The notes under the pieces are model-generated. The model had not been told where the DNA came from. It was given only the letters and a program-made list of their open reading frames with translations, and ran no database searches. Both the position numbers and the translations under genes were made by a program. From an uncultured Clostridia bacterium (lineage in GTDB: Bacteria; Bacillota; Clostridia; TANB77; CAG-508), in assembly GCA_948891265.1 (NCBI GenBank), contig CAQUBD010000003.1:1-64000 (forward strand): DNA of 64,000 bases, in the 5' to 3' direction. Every line of letters starts with the position of its first letter. The stretch's first letter is position 1. Of the stretch, positions 1 to 8,528 are shown in pieces.

Positions 1-34
1 AAAAAAGATAATACTTCTAAATATTATCTTTTAG
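1..34 (-). terminator. terminator of the tRNA operon
   Basis: An inverted repeat (AAGATAATA / TATTATCTT) is flanked on the left by a run of A, which reads as a hairpin plus U-tract on the minus strand just after the last tRNA. Confidence 0.7.
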
Positions 35-110
35 TGGTGGCTCGAAGTGGAATCGAACCACTGACACGGGGATTTTCAGTCCCCTGCTCTACCAACTGAG
101 CTATCGAGCC
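35..110 (-). tRNA. tRNA-Phe (GAA)
   Basis: The minus strand folds into a full cloverleaf with acceptor arms GGCTCGA/TCGAGCC, a GGTTCGATTCC T-arm and anticodon loop CTGAAAA, so the anticodon is GAA. The 3' CCA is encoded. It is the last gene of a three-tRNA operon. Confidence 0.97.
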
Positions 111-143
111 ATATAAAATAAATTATTATCATAAATAAAAAAA

Positions 144-220
144 TGGCGACCTGGAACGGGCTCGAACCGTCGACCTCTAGCGTGACAGGCTAGCGTTCTA
201 ACCAACTGAACTACCAGGCC
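144..220 (-). tRNA. tRNA-Asp (GTC)
   Basis: The minus-strand cloverleaf has GGCCTGG/CCAGGTC acceptor arms, a GGTTCGAGCCC T-arm and anticodon GTC. The CCA end is encoded. It is the middle gene of the tRNA operon. Confidence 0.97.
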
Positions 221-229
221 GTAAAAGAA

Positions 230-305
230 TGGTGGTCGTTATAGGGCTCGAACCTATGACCCCCTGCTTGTAAGGCAGATGCTCTCCCAGCTGAGCTAAA
301 CGACC
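230..305 (-). tRNA. tRNA-Val (TAC)
   Basis: The minus-strand cloverleaf has GGTCGTT/AACGACC acceptor arms and anticodon TAC. The CCA end is encoded. It is the first gene of the operon, directly behind the promoter at 326-354. Confidence 0.97.
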
Positions 306-325
306 ATGTCCTTTCGACAAGACTT

Positions 326-354
326 AGTATACAAGATTTATAATAAAATGTCAA
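326..354 (-). promoter_or_regulatory. SigA-type promoter of the tRNA operon
   Basis: On the minus strand there is a perfect -35 TTGACA (349-354), a 17-nt spacer and a -10 TATACT (326-331), about 20 nt upstream of tRNA-Val. Confidence 0.85.
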
Positions 355-441
355 TACTTTCTTTGAAAAAAATTTAAAAATTGAAAAAATTTTTAAAAGT
401 TTAAGTTTATATGATAAAAATTTATTATATAGAACAATAAA

Positions 442-478
442 TTTAAGTTTGAACATGAATAATAAAATGAAACTTAAA
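442..478. repeat. short inverted repeat, copy 1
   Basis: TTTAAGTTT (442-450) and AAACTTAAA (470-478) form a stem around a 19-nt loop. A related copy lies at 3522-3586, sharing the stem and a similar loop (TGAAxATGAATAA). It looks like a small interspersed hairpin of unknown role. Confidence 0.45.
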
Positions 479-575
479 AACAATAAAAGCTTGATTTCGA
501 CAAATAAATATAATATGATAATATATAGACAAGCAAATTTTTACATTAAGTAAAAAGAGAGGGCTGATATTAAAT

Positions 576-1379
576 ATGAAAGAAAAGGTTAAAAAAATTA
601 TTTATATATGCATAATAATTATATTAACAATTATATTAATTTTCCTTTTTCAAAAAATATATAATAGTTTACTACAAAGAAATACCTTTGAAAAAAACGC
701 AATAAATTTTGCAGAAAAAAATGAGAAAAAAATATTTTCAATAGATAAAGTTATTTTTTTTAGTAGTTGTGATTCTAAAAATAAAACAAGCTCGCCAACA
801 AATTTTACAATAGAGAATTTATATACATATACAGATATAGCATTATTTATAAATAATAATTCAGATGAGAATACATTAGAGAATACATTAAAAGATGTAA
901 AAATAAATAATATAAAATTCACAAAACAGCCAGAACTAGGAAAGCCTAACTTGTATTATAAATCAATAAATAATTTTGCAAAAAGCGAGTTAGAAGAAAA
1001 AAATTTAATAGAAGAAGTACTAGAATTTGAAGTTGTATCAAAAGATGAAGCAGATTTAAGTAAGCCACTTTTGTATAATAATTGTGCAAACCCAATAACA
1101 TTGAGTTATATAAATCAAAATATAAAAACAGATTATACAATGACAGATACACAAAATCCAGTAACATATAATGGAAAACTCTTAGAAAGATGCCAAATAC
1201 AATTAGATGAAATAGAAACAGAAATATCTTTTGACATAGAAATAGAAAATAACAAAAATCAAAAATTCAAAACATCAGTGTTTTTAGATATACCATACAA
1301 AAATAATAATGAAACAATTTATAACGGAAATTATAAATTAACTAAAGATACACAATTTAATTTTTATAGATATGAATAA
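576..1379 (+). CDS. membrane-anchored protein of unknown function
   Basis: 267 aa. A short basic N-terminus is followed by one very hydrophobic helix at about residues 8-26. The remaining 240 residues are hydrophilic and rich in Asn, Lys and Glu, as expected of a domain held outside the cell by an uncleaved signal anchor. I recognise no catalytic motif. The start is supported by an AGAGAGGG ribosome site about 10 nt upstream. It stands alone between the divergent tRNA operon and the acyl-CoA-ligase-like gene. That it is a real protein is well supported by length and codon pattern; its role is unknown. Confidence 0.75.
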   Translation: MKEKVKKIIYICIIIILTIILIFLFQKIYNSLLQRNTFEKNAINFAEKNEKKIFSIDKVIFFSSCDSKNKTSSPTNFTIENLYTYTDIALFINNNSDENTLENTLKDVKINNIKFTKQPELGKPNLYYKSINNFAKSELEEKNLIEEVLEFEVVSKDEADLSKPLLYNNCANPITLSYINQNIKTDYTMTDTQNPVTYNGKLLERCQIQLDEIETEISFDIEIENNKNQKFKTSVFLDIPYKNNNETIYNGNYKLTKDTQFNFYRYE

Positions 1380-1422
1380 TAATATTAAAGATTGAAAAGA
1401 TATCTAATTTTTTACAATAAAT

Positions 1423-1451
1423 TTGTACATAATGTTTTTAAAATGTAAAAT
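1423..1451 (+). promoter_or_regulatory. possible promoter of the AMP-binding gene
   Basis: TTGTAC (1423-1428), 17 nt, then TAAAAT (1446-1451) lie 40 nt upstream of the start at 1491. The match is moderate. Confidence 0.4.
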
Positions 1452-1490
1452 TGTGATATGATATGCAAAACGAAAGGAATGATAGTAAAT

Positions 1491-3236
1491 ATGAGTAATA
1501 ATATATCAATTGCAGATAAATTGAGAAAGAAATATCATAAATGTGAAGAAGTAACTAATTTTAAAGAGATGTTAGATAGGTCAGTAACAATTTTTAAAAC
1601 GAGAACAGCATTTAAACTAAAAGATGAAAATGGAAACATTTATAATAAAACATATGAAGAGTTAAAACAAGAAGTTACAGCATTAGGAACAAGCTTAATA
1701 GAAAAAGGACTTTTAAATAAAAGAATTGCAGTAATTGGTAAAAATTCATATAAATGGGCAATATCATATTTAGCAGCATCAATAGTAGGTGTAGTTGTTC
1801 CAATTGATAAAGAATTACATTCAGATGATGTTATAAATTTTATGAATGTATCCAAAGCAGAATGTATTTTAGGGGATAATAAAAATTTAAAAGCAATAGT
1901 AGAAAATATTGAAAAACTCGAAAATAGAAATACAATATTTATAAATTTTGATAATAAAAAACAAGACGAAAGATTTTTATCTTTTACATTAGAAATTAAA
2001 GAAGGAGAGGCTCTAACTCAAAATGGAAATGTAAAATTTGATGAAATAAAAATAAATCCAGATGAACTTAGAATATTACTATTTACATCAGGAACAACAG
2101 GAAACGCAAAAGGAGTATGTTTATCACAAAGAAACATATGCTCAAATATATTATCAACATATGGAATTGTAAAAGTAAAGAGAAGTGACTTATTTTTCTC
2201 AGTATTACCAATGCATCACACATATGAATGTACACTAGGATTTTTATTACCATTATATAGTGGAGCAAGTATATGCTATTGTGATGGACTAAGATATATA
2301 TCAAGTAATATGATAGAATATCATCCATCGGTAATCTTATGTGTTCCATTACTTTTAGAAAAAATGTATCAGAAAATAATGAAGAGTATGCAAAAGTCAT
2401 TACCAGAAAAATATACAAAAAATTTAAAAGAAGATGAAAATATAGTTGATAAATTACCATTTTATTTAAAAGGAATTGTAAAATCAAAGGTAAAAAATAC
2501 TTTAGGAGGTAGGTTAAGAGTATTTATAGTGGGAGCAGCAGCGGTAAATCCACAAATAGCAGAAATGTTTGATAAATTAGGACTAAATTCTTTGCAAGGA
2601 TATGGACTAACAGAATGTGCACCACTTGTTGCAGGAAACACAGACTTTTTCAAAAGGAATGATAGTGCAGGATTACCAATTCCAAATGTTGAATACAAAA
2701 TAGAAAATCCAAATGAAGAAGGAGTAGGAGAAATAATAGTAAAAGGTCCAAATGTAATGCTTGGATATTACAATATGCCTGAAGAAACAGAAAAGGTTTT
2801 AAAAGATGGATGGTTTCATACAGGAGACCTTGGAAAAATTGATGAAAATGGATTTTTATATATAACTGGAAGATGCAAAAGTGTTATAGTAACTAAAAAC
2901 GGAAAAAATATATATCCAGAAGAAATAGAATCTTATTTAAATGATAATCCATTAATTTCTGAATCCCTTGTATTAGGAGTTCAAAAAGAGAATGATGATG
3001 AAACATATGTAAATGCCCAGATATTTCCGAATATTGAAGCTATTACAGAATATCTAAAGGGGACAGTTCCAACAAAAGAAGAAATTAAAAAGATAATGAG
3101 TAATGTAGTTTCAAATGTTAATAGTAAAATACCAAATTATAAACATATTAAGAATTTTATTGTTAGAGATAAAGAATTTGAAAAGACTACAACTCAGAAA
3201 ATTAAGAGATATGGAGATAATATCAAAAATAATTAA
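1491..3236 (+). CDS. AMP-binding enzyme, acyl-CoA synthetase-like
   Basis: 581 aa from the ATG at 1491, which has GAAAGGA 12-13 nt upstream; an in-frame ATG at 1458 lacks a ribosome site. It belongs to the ANL adenylating superfamily: the P-loop-like motif TSGTTGNAKG lies at about residue 210, the YGLTE motif (GYGLTECAP) at about 365, the GDLG/Asp motif (HTGDLG) at about 440, and the C-terminal core GRCKSVIVTKNGKNIYPEEIE near 465. Family members activate a carboxylate as acyl-AMP and usually pass it to CoA; the closest general type is FadD-like long-chain acyl-CoA ligase. Substrate cannot be told from sequence. It is monocistronic, ended by the hairpin at 3240-3270. Confidence 0.88.
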   Translation: MSNNISIADKLRKKYHKCEEVTNFKEMLDRSVTIFKTRTAFKLKDENGNIYNKTYEELKQEVTALGTSLIEKGLLNKRIAVIGKNSYKWAISYLAASIVGVVVPIDKELHSDDVINFMNVSKAECILGDNKNLKAIVENIEKLENRNTIFINFDNKKQDERFLSFTLEIKEGEALTQNGNVKFDEIKINPDELRILLFTSGTTGNAKGVCLSQRNICSNILSTYGIVKVKRSDLFFSVLPMHHTYECTLGFLLPLYSGASICYCDGLRYISSNMIEYHPSVILCVPLLLEKMYQKIMKSMQKSLPEKYTKNLKEDENIVDKLPFYLKGIVKSKVKNTLGGRLRVFIVGAAAVNPQIAEMFDKLGLNSLQGYGLTECAPLVAGNTDFFKRNDSAGLPIPNVEYKIENPNEEGVGEIIVKGPNVMLGYYNMPEETEKVLKDGWFHTGDLGKIDENGFLYITGRCKSVIVTKNGKNIYPEEIESYLNDNPLISESLVLGVQKENDDETYVNAQIFPNIEAITEYLKGTVPTKEEIKKIMSNVVSNVNSKIPNYKHIKNFIVRDKEFEKTTTQKIKRYGDNIKNN

Positions 3237-3239
3237 AAA

Positions 3240-3270
3240 TGGATTAAAGAATTGATCTTTAATCCATTTT
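3240..3270 (+). terminator. rho-independent terminator
   Basis: TGGATTAAAGA / TCTTTAATCCA stem with a 4-nt loop is followed by TTTTT. It separates the ligase gene from the convergent small gene at 3293-3409. Confidence 0.8.
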
Positions 3271-3292
3271 TAGAATTATGTCTTATGAAGGA

Positions 3293-3409
3293 TTAGCAGC
3301 ATCCTCCTCTGTTACCGCCACAGCAGCAGCATAATAATATTATAAGAATGATTATCCAGCAGCAGTCATCACCGAATCCGAAACCACCACATCCTCTGTT
3401 TTCTGGCAT
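3293..3409 (-). CDS. tiny Cys/Gly-rich hydrophobic protein
   Basis: 38 aa, read on the minus strand from an ATG at 3409 with a very strong AAAGGGGG ribosome site 9 nt upstream. The protein is Gly/Phe rich at the start, has a Cys-Cys-Trp pair, a hydrophobic stretch of Ile and Leu, then four consecutive Cys and a GGNRGG tail ending Cys-Cys: 8 of 38 residues are cysteine. Small cysteine- and glycine-rich proteins of this style are common in spore-forming Firmicutes and often belong to spore envelopes, but that link is inference. It is too short for ordinary gene finders. Confidence 0.7.
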   Translation of the reverse strand: MPENRGCGGFGFGDDCCWIIILIILLCCCCGGNRGGCC

Positions 3410-3521
3410 AGTCTAGACCCCCTTTCAAAGAAAAAAATCATTATCTTTTTGTGCTTTCTCGTTGTTCCTTTGTATATTACATATTATGAAAAAACGAAAA
3501 ATTGGTTACAAAAAATAAAAA

Positions 3522-3586
3522 TTTAAGTTTAGTTTTTTTAAATTATAATTTTAAAATTTGAATATGAATAAAAAACGAAACTTAAA
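3522..3586. repeat. short inverted repeat, copy 2
   Basis: TTTAAGTTT (3522-3530) pairs with AAACTTAAA (3578-3586). The right half closely resembles the copy at 442-478. It lies in the otherwise gene-free 240 bp before pgi. Confidence 0.45.
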
Positions 3587-3652
3587 GATAAAAAATATTG
3601 AAAATAAAATATAATTTATATATAATAAGAAAAAACGAAAGAAGGTATTATT

Positions 3653-4960
3653 ATGTCAGGGATTAAATTAGATTTAAAAAATACAGGAATCAACCAAAAA
3701 AACATAATGGAATACAAGCAACAAGTAGAAAATATTCACAAAGAACTACACAAAAGAGCAAATGAAGAAAAAGATTTTGTAGGATGGTTAGAGTTACCAA
3801 CTAATTACAATAAAGATGAATTCAAAAGAATAAAAAAGGCAGCAAAAAAAATAAAAAAAGAATCAGATATATTAGTAGTTATTGGAATAGGAGGATCATA
3901 TTTAGGGGCAAGGGCAGTAATAGAATCATTAACAAGTACATTTAATAACATGCTTACAGAAGAACAGAGAAAATATCCACAAATATTATATGTAGGAAAT
4001 AATTTAAGTTCAAATTATATTAATGAATTAATTCAATATATAGGGGATAAAGACTTTTCTGTAAATGTAATATCAAAATCAGGAACTACAACAGAGCCAG
4101 CAATTGCGTTTAGAGTTTTTAGAGAAATATTAGAAAATAAATATGGAATAGATGAAGCAAGAAGTAGAATATATGTAACAACAGATAAACAAAAAGGAGC
4201 ATTAAAAACATTAGCAGATAATGAAGGATACGAAAGATTTGTAATTCCAGATAATGTAGGAGGAAGATATTCAGTATTAACAGCAGTAGGACTATTGCCA
4301 ATAGCAACAGCAGGAATAGATATAGATAAATTAATGCAAGGGGCGCAAAATGCTCAATTAAGATATAATGACTCAGATTTAAAATATAACGAATGTTACA
4401 AATATGCAGTAATAAGAAATGTATTATATAAACTATATAAAAATATAGAAATATTGGTAAACTATGAACCTAAAATGCACTACTTTACAGAATGGTGGAA
4501 ACAGCTATATGGAGAAAGTGAAGGAAAAGACCAAAAAGGAATATTCCCAGCAGGAGTTGATTTTACAACAGATTTACACTCAATGGGGCAATATATACAA
4601 GAAGGAAGAAGAAACTTATTTGAAACAGTTATATCAATAGAAAAACCTTTATTAGACATAACAATAAACAAAGATGAAGATAATTTAGATGGACTAAATT
4701 ATTTATCAGGAAAGACATTAGACTATGTAAACAAAAAAGCAATGGAAGGAACAATAAAAGCACATGTATCAGGAGATGTTCCCAATATTGGTATAAGCAT
4801 AGAAAAATTAGACGAGGAAAACATAGGAGAGCTTATATACTTTTTTGAAAAAGCATGTGCAGTATCTGGAATGATTTTAGGAGTAAATCCATTTAATCAA
4901 CCAGGAGTAGAAGAATACAAGAAAAACATGTTCAAATTATTAAAAAAGCCAGGATATTAA
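3653..4960 (+). CDS. pgi: glucose-6-phosphate isomerase
   Basis: 435 aa, the normal length of the short bacterial form. It interconverts glucose-6-phosphate and fructose-6-phosphate in glycolysis in the cytoplasm. Family signatures are visible: the phosphate-binding [11 protein letters not shown] near residue 80, [10 protein letters not shown] near 145, the GGRYSVL signature near 202 and the C-terminal [15 protein letters not shown] ribosome site precedes the ATG. Pyruvate kinase lies 2 kb downstream, so this stretch contains two glycolytic genes, but each has its own start region. Nothing is odd in the reading frame. Confidence 0.97.
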   Translation: MSGIKLDLKNTGINQKNIMEYKQQVENIHKELHKRANEEKDFVGWLELPTNYNKDEFKRIKKAAKKIKKESDILVVIGIGGSYLGARAVIESLTSTFNNMLTEEQRKYPQILYVGNNLSSNYINELIQYIGDKDFSVNVISKSGTTTEPAIAFRVFREILENKYGIDEARSRIYVTTDKQKGALKTLADNEGYERFVIPDNVGGRYSVLTAVGLLPIATAGIDIDKLMQGAQNAQLRYNDSDLKYNECYKYAVIRNVLYKLYKNIEILVNYEPKMHYFTEWWKQLYGESEGKDQKGIFPAGVDFTTDLHSMGQYIQEGRRNLFETVISIEKPLLDITINKDEDNLDGLNYLSGKTLDYVNKKAMEGTIKAHVSGDVPNIGISIEKLDEENIGELIYFFEKACAVSGMILGVNPFNQPGVEEYKKNMFKLLKKPGY

Positions 4961-4968
4961 TACATTAA

Positions 4969-4998
4969 TGTGCCAAAGGGGGCAGCCCTTTTGGCACA
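4969..4998. repeat. GC-rich hairpin repeat, copy 1
   Basis: TGTGCCAAA-GGG pairs with CCC-TTTTGGCACA in a strong stem right after the pgi stop. A near-identical hairpin follows the gene ending at 45933 (45934-45964). Here the stem is followed by A, not T, so a plus-strand terminator role is doubtful. A second weak stem (TGTGAC / GTCACA) follows at 5005-5035. Confidence 0.6.
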
Positions 4999-5051
4999 AA
5001 AAAATGTGACAAAAAAGGACAACCATATTGTCACAAGAGAGGAATAAGAAA

Positions 5052-5774
5052 ATGATATTTAAAGAAAAATTTAAGGTACAATTAAAAGATATAGGAAAAG
5101 AAAATTATATAAAAAATAAAGGCATATTAGAAATATTTGAAAATATAGGAACACATCATTCTGATTTAGCTGGATATGGACCAAATGATATAGAAAAAAC
5201 AAGAGTATCATGGGTGTTACTAGATTGGAAAATAAAAGTTATAAAAAGACCAAAATATGGACAAACTTTAAATGTAAGTACTTGGGGAAGAATAAAGAAA
5301 AAAGTTTATACATATAGAGATTTTGAAATGTATGATGAAGAAAATAACTTATGTGTTATAGGAACCTCAAAATGGACTATTGTAGATATAAAAACAGGAA
5401 AAATAGAAAAGATAAGTGATGAAATATATGAAAAATATGAGATGGAAGAAAAAGATGTATTTAATATAGGAGAATTGGAAAAAATAAAAGTACCTGAAAA
5501 GTTTAATAATGAATTTGTATATAAGGTTTCTAGAAGAGATATAGATTTAAATAATCATATGCATAATTTATATTATTTGGATTTAGGGTATGAGGTACTA
5601 CCTGAGGAAGTTTATAAAAAGAGACCTTTTGATAATGTTAGAATTCAATATAAAAAAGAAGTGAAAATTGATGATATAATTAAATGTAAATATACTTTTG
5701 ATAATAATGAACATATTATAACAATATGGAATAATGATAGCACTAGAGTTCATGCTGTTATTACTTTAAGTTAA
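5052..5774 (+). CDS. acyl-ACP thioesterase family protein
   Basis: 240 aa from the ATG at 5052, which has AGAGAGG 9-10 nt upstream. The frame opens earlier at a TTG (5028), inside the ribosome site, which is unlikely as a start. It is a double hot-dog protein of the acyl-ACP thioesterase family: an N-terminal half with WVLLDWKIKVIKRP and a C-terminal half with the active-site-like DLNNHMHNLYYLD. Such enzymes release fatty acids from acyl carrier protein in the cytoplasm. It follows pgi by 91 nt, possibly in the same transcript. Chain-length preference cannot be seen. Confidence 0.88.
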   Translation: MIFKEKFKVQLKDIGKENYIKNKGILEIFENIGTHHSDLAGYGPNDIEKTRVSWVLLDWKIKVIKRPKYGQTLNVSTWGRIKKKVYTYRDFEMYDEENNLCVIGTSKWTIVDIKTGKIEKISDEIYEKYEMEEKDVFNIGELEKIKVPEKFNNEFVYKVSRRDIDLNNHMHNLYYLDLGYEVLPEEVYKKRPFDNVRIQYKKEVKIDDIIKCKYTFDNNEHIITIWNNDSTRVHAVITLS

Positions 5775-5842
5775 AGATATGTAAAATGTGTTGTCTATTA
5801 AGATATATAGTAAACAATAAATGACAAAATTTTAAAAAAATG

Positions 5843-5872
5843 TTGAAATTTGGTATTTGATTGTGCTATAAT
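5843..5872 (+). promoter_or_regulatory. SigA-type promoter of pyk
   Basis: TTGAAA (5843-5848), an 18-nt spacer and a perfect TATAAT (5867-5872) lie 33 nt upstream of the pyk start. Confidence 0.75.
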
Positions 5873-5905
5873 TAAAATTGGTTTAAAAATAAGGGAGGAA
5901 TAAAA

Positions 5906-7345
5906 ATGAAATCATTAAGAAAGACAAAAATAGTAGGAACAATAGGACCTGCAAGTGATAGTGAAGAAAAATTAAGACAATTATTTGATGCAGGATTAAA
6001 TGTAACAAGAATTAATTATTCACACGGAAGTTGGGATGAACAATCAGAAAAAACAGAAACAATAATAAGATTAAGAAAAGAACTTGATATTCCAGTTGCT
6101 TTACTTTTAGATATGAAAGGGCCAGAAATAAGAACAGGAATGTTATACACAGGAAAAAATACAAAAATTGAATTAAAGGATGGTCAAAAATTCACATTAG
6201 TAAATGAAGACATCACTGGAGACGAAGAAAAAGTTTCTGTAACATATAAAGAATTATATAAAGATGTTCAAGCTGGAACAAAGATATTAATTGATGATGG
6301 AGCAATCGAATTAAAAGTAGATGAAGTTGTAGGAAAAGACATAGTTTGTACAGTAGTTCATGGAAATGGATTGGGAAGTAGAAAAACAATGAACTTACCT
6401 GGAACAATAATAAGATTACCAGGTTTAGCTGAAAAAGATATAGCAGATTTAAAAACAGCATGTGAACATGATTATGATTTTGTTGCTATATCATTTGCAA
6501 GAAACTTAGATGATGTACAACAAGTTAGAAAAATATTAGATGAAAATGGTGGAAAAGATATCCAAATAATAACAAAGATTGAAAATGTTGAAGGATTATC
6601 AAACTTAGAAGCTATATTAAATGAAGCTGATGCTCAAATGATAGCTAGAGGAGATATGGCAACAGAAACAGACTTTACAGAACCACCTGTATTCCAAAAG
6701 AAAATAATAAAAATATCTAACAGAATAAACAAACCAGCTATAACAGCTACACAAATGTTGGAATCAATGACACATCAACCATTACCAACAAGAGCTGAAG
6801 CAAGTGACGTTGCAAACGCAATATATGACAGAACAAGTGCATTGATGTTATCAGGGGAATGTGCTCAAGGTGATTATCCAGTAGAATGTGTTCAAACAAT
6901 GGTAAAAATAGCAAATAGAATTGAACCAGAAATCAATTACTGGAAAAAATTTGATGAAAACAAAGATATTAAATTAGAAGATTTAGAAACAAATATTTCC
7001 TACTCAGCATGTGTAATTGCAAAAAATGTAAAAGCTGATGCGATTGTATGTTATACAAATTCAGGAAATTCAGCTAGAAGATTATCAGGAATGGGAGTAA
7101 GTTGCCCAATCTTAGCGATTACAGATAATAGAAGAACATTTAACCAATTAGCTTTAGCTTGGAATGTAACACCAGTTTTAGTAGAAAAGCAAGAAAATAT
7201 AGACAAAACAATAGAAGCTGGACTTCAAAAATTACAAGATAAAGGAATATTAGAAAAAGGAGATACAGTTGTATTATCTAGTGGTTCAAAAATGTTAGAT
7301 AATAGTGTTGAAAGTAAAATAATTGGTGGAGTTGTAAGAATATAA
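5906..7345 (+). CDS. pyk: pyruvate kinase
   Basis: 479 aa. It transfers phosphate from phosphoenolpyruvate to ADP, the last step of glycolysis. Visible signatures: KTKIVGTIGPAS at the start, the RINYSHG substrate loop near residue 35, the catalytic-lysine strand IITKIENVEG near 222, the metal-binding MIARGDMATE near 245, and MLSGECAQGDYP near 312. The region after residue 350 is the regulatory C domain. It lacks the extra PEP-utilizer domain that many Bacillus and Clostridium enzymes carry. The ATG has a GGGAGG ribosome site. The gene has its own promoter and terminator. Confidence 0.97.
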   Translation: MKSLRKTKIVGTIGPASDSEEKLRQLFDAGLNVTRINYSHGSWDEQSEKTETIIRLRKELDIPVALLLDMKGPEIRTGMLYTGKNTKIELKDGQKFTLVNEDITGDEEKVSVTYKELYKDVQAGTKILIDDGAIELKVDEVVGKDIVCTVVHGNGLGSRKTMNLPGTIIRLPGLAEKDIADLKTACEHDYDFVAISFARNLDDVQQVRKILDENGGKDIQIITKIENVEGLSNLEAILNEADAQMIARGDMATETDFTEPPVFQKKIIKISNRINKPAITATQMLESMTHQPLPTRAEASDVANAIYDRTSALMLSGECAQGDYPVECVQTMVKIANRIEPEINYWKKFDENKDIKLEDLETNISYSACVIAKNVKADAIVCYTNSGNSARRLSGMGVSCPILAITDNRRTFNQLALAWNVTPVLVEKQENIDKTIEAGLQKLQDKGILEKGDTVVLSSGSKMLDNSVESKIIGGVVRI

Positions 7346-7401
7346 AATATCTTATAATACAAAATATTTAAAATTAAATAAAGATTATCAATTTATAAAG
7401 A

Positions 7402-7444
7402 ACTCAAATTATTAGACAAAAAGTTTAATAATTTGAGTTTTCTT
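7402..7444 (+). terminator. terminator after pyk
   Basis: ACTCAAATTATTA pairs perfectly with TAATAATTTGAGT and is followed by TTTTC. It isolates pyk from the cotJ operon. Confidence 0.85.
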
Positions 7445-7469
7445 TATATAGAATATAGAATTATAGGGA

Positions 7470-7496
7470 ACCTTTGTCGAAAAAAATCATATAATA
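7470..7496 (+). promoter_or_regulatory. possible mother-cell (SigK/SigE-type) promoter of the cotJ operon
   Basis: CATATAATA (7488-7496) fits the SigK -10 pattern CATAnnnTA and has an AC dinucleotide 16 nt upstream (7470-7471), the SigK -35 spacing. It is also close to the SigE -10 CATACAAT. It sits 24 nt before cotJA, in the right place for a late mother-cell operon. The motif is short, so this is suggestive only. Confidence 0.45.
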
Positions 7497-7519
7497 GCAT
7501 TAAAAGGAGGAAAAATAAT

Positions 7520-7879
7520 ATGTTTGGAAGATATAGAAAATGTTATTGCATGAATAACAATTCAGCTGAATTAAACAATGATGTTATTGAAACAGCATGT
7601 GCAAATACAAAATCTCCATGTACTAATACAGAATATATAGATTGCTGTGAATGTGGATTTGATGAAGAAAATAATATATTCCCAGAAAATCCAATGTTAG
7701 CACAAAGCTATGTACCGATACAATATATGGATAAAACATTTAAACCATGTGTAGGATTAAAGATGGGGACTATTTTCCCAGAATTAGTTAGCCCATACAT
7801 GCCATGTCAAGATATGAGAGAGATGGAATATATAGCTGCGACAAATAAGATAAAGGAGGGCTGTAACAAATGTCAATAG
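7520..7879 (+). CDS. cotJA: spore coat protein CotJA
   Basis: 119 aa from the ATG at 7520, which has a perfect AAAGGAGG 9 nt upstream; the frame remains open further back but without a ribosome site. The C-terminal half holds the CotJA core: ENPMLAQSYVPIQYM, VGLKMGTIFPELVSPY and MPCQ. The N-terminal half is Cys- and Asn-rich and is longer than in the Bacillus protein. In Bacillus subtilis CotJA and CotJC interact and are assembled into the inner coat. It overlaps cotJB by 10 nt, so translation is likely coupled. This is the only one of the three cotJ genes here that is not interrupted. Confidence 0.93.
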   Translation: MFGRYRKCYCMNNNSAELNNDVIETACANTKSPCTNTEYIDCCECGFDEENNIFPENPMLAQSYVPIQYMDKTFKPCVGLKMGTIFPELVSPYMPCQDMREMEYIAATNKIKEGCNKCQ

Positions 7880-8220
7880 AAGAAAATAGAAATTGTAGTT
7901 GTAGTGACAACAATGAAATAAATGAAGTAAAAAACAATTGTATGTGTCAAGAAGAAAGAAAAATAGATTGTTGTGAAAAAGAAGAGATGCTAGAACAAAT
8001 AAAATGTCGTAATTTTGCAATAATTGAGTTGGCTTTATATTTGGATACTCATCCAGATGATGATAAAGCTTTATGCCTTCATAGAAGATATAGCAAAGAA
8101 TTAAAAGAATTAAAAGACAAATATCAAAAAGTTTATGGTCCTTTAACTATTTATTTCCCTTGTAATAAATGGAGATGGTTAGAAGAGCCATGGGTTTCAT
8201 TTGGTTTGGAAGTAATTTAA
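7870..8220 (+). CDS. cotJB: CotJB, 3' end replaced by element A
   Basis: As it stands, 116 aa with GGAGGG before an ATG inside the end of cotJA. The CotJB core is clear: FAIIELALYLDTHPDD near residue 50, then LKDKYQKVYGPL and a WRWLEEPW end. The family normally ends in a Pro-Trp-Glu type tail. Here the last 10 codons after Glu106 come from element A. The true end is found 5.3 kb away at 13520-13543, reading Pro-Trp-Glu-Gly-Gly-Met-Asn-stop. Joining 8188-8189 (CC) to 13520-13521 gives a 113-aa CotJB whose TAA overlaps the cotJC ATG (TAATG). The interrupted form may still be made, since only the tail differs. Confidence 0.93.
   Translation: MSIEENRNCSCSDNNEINEVKNNCMCQEERKIDCCEKEEMLEQIKCRNFAIIELALYLDTHPDDDKALCLHRRYSKELKELKDKYQKVYGPLTIYFPCNKWRWLEEPWVSFGLEVI
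8187..8209. other. attL of element A
   Basis: The predicted crossover dinucleotide CC is at 8188-8189. The element-side arm ends in TTTCATTTGGTTTGG (8195-8209), the mirror image of the arm at the other end (CCAAACAAAACGAAA, 13500-13514). Flank sequence GCCxTGGG is shared with attR. Confidence 0.75.
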
Positions 8221-8260
8221 ACTCTACTTGAATAAAATATAATTTAGAGTTTAATTTTTA
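8218..8260 (+). terminator. hairpin after interrupted cotJB
   Basis: AAACTCTA (8218-8225) pairs with TAGAGTTT (8245-8252) and is followed by AATTTTTA. It lies within element A and would end cotJAB transcription entering the element. Confidence 0.5.
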
Positions 8261-8281
8261 AGATTTTAAAATTAAAAACTG

Positions 8282-8528
8282 TTATTTATAGGCTTGTCCT
8301 CTGTTGTCTGCTTTTGTTACTAAAATAATAAGTTCATTTTGATTTAATCCATAAATAATTCGATAATCGCCGAACTCGAAGTCGATATTCATTTTTACAA
8401 CCTACCATTTTCTTTACATCGCCATTTGGCAGGTTGTAAATCGCTTTGTAAATTCGCAGTCTTTGAATTTTGTCTTGTTTTTCAATAAATTTAAGGGCTT
8501 TGGGTCTAATTTTTATCTTGTAAATCAT
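8282..8528 (-). pseudogene. RelE-type toxin with a one-base frameshift
   Basis: The minus-strand frame from 8528 begins MIYKIKIRPKALKFIEK and has the RelE/ParE look through NEYRLRV, then changes to an unrelated 14-residue tail. Deleting one base, the C read from plus-strand position 8372, restores a continuous typical ending with GDYRIIYGLNQ and TKADNRGQAYK up to a stop at 8282. The gene overlaps the upstream antitoxin by 23 nt, the usual toxin-antitoxin layout. RelE-type toxins cut mRNA in the ribosome; the frameshift removes the C-terminal catalytic part, so the toxin should be inactive unless the extra base is an assembly error. Confidence 0.8.

Noticed and set aside
211..483. Minus-strand 90-codon frame over the tRNA-Val gene
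   Set aside because: It overlaps a tRNA and its promoter and has the composition of AT-rich noncoding DNA.
4969..4998. Terminator of pgi
   Set aside because: The hairpin is strong but followed by A rather than T on the plus strand; it is listed as a repeat.
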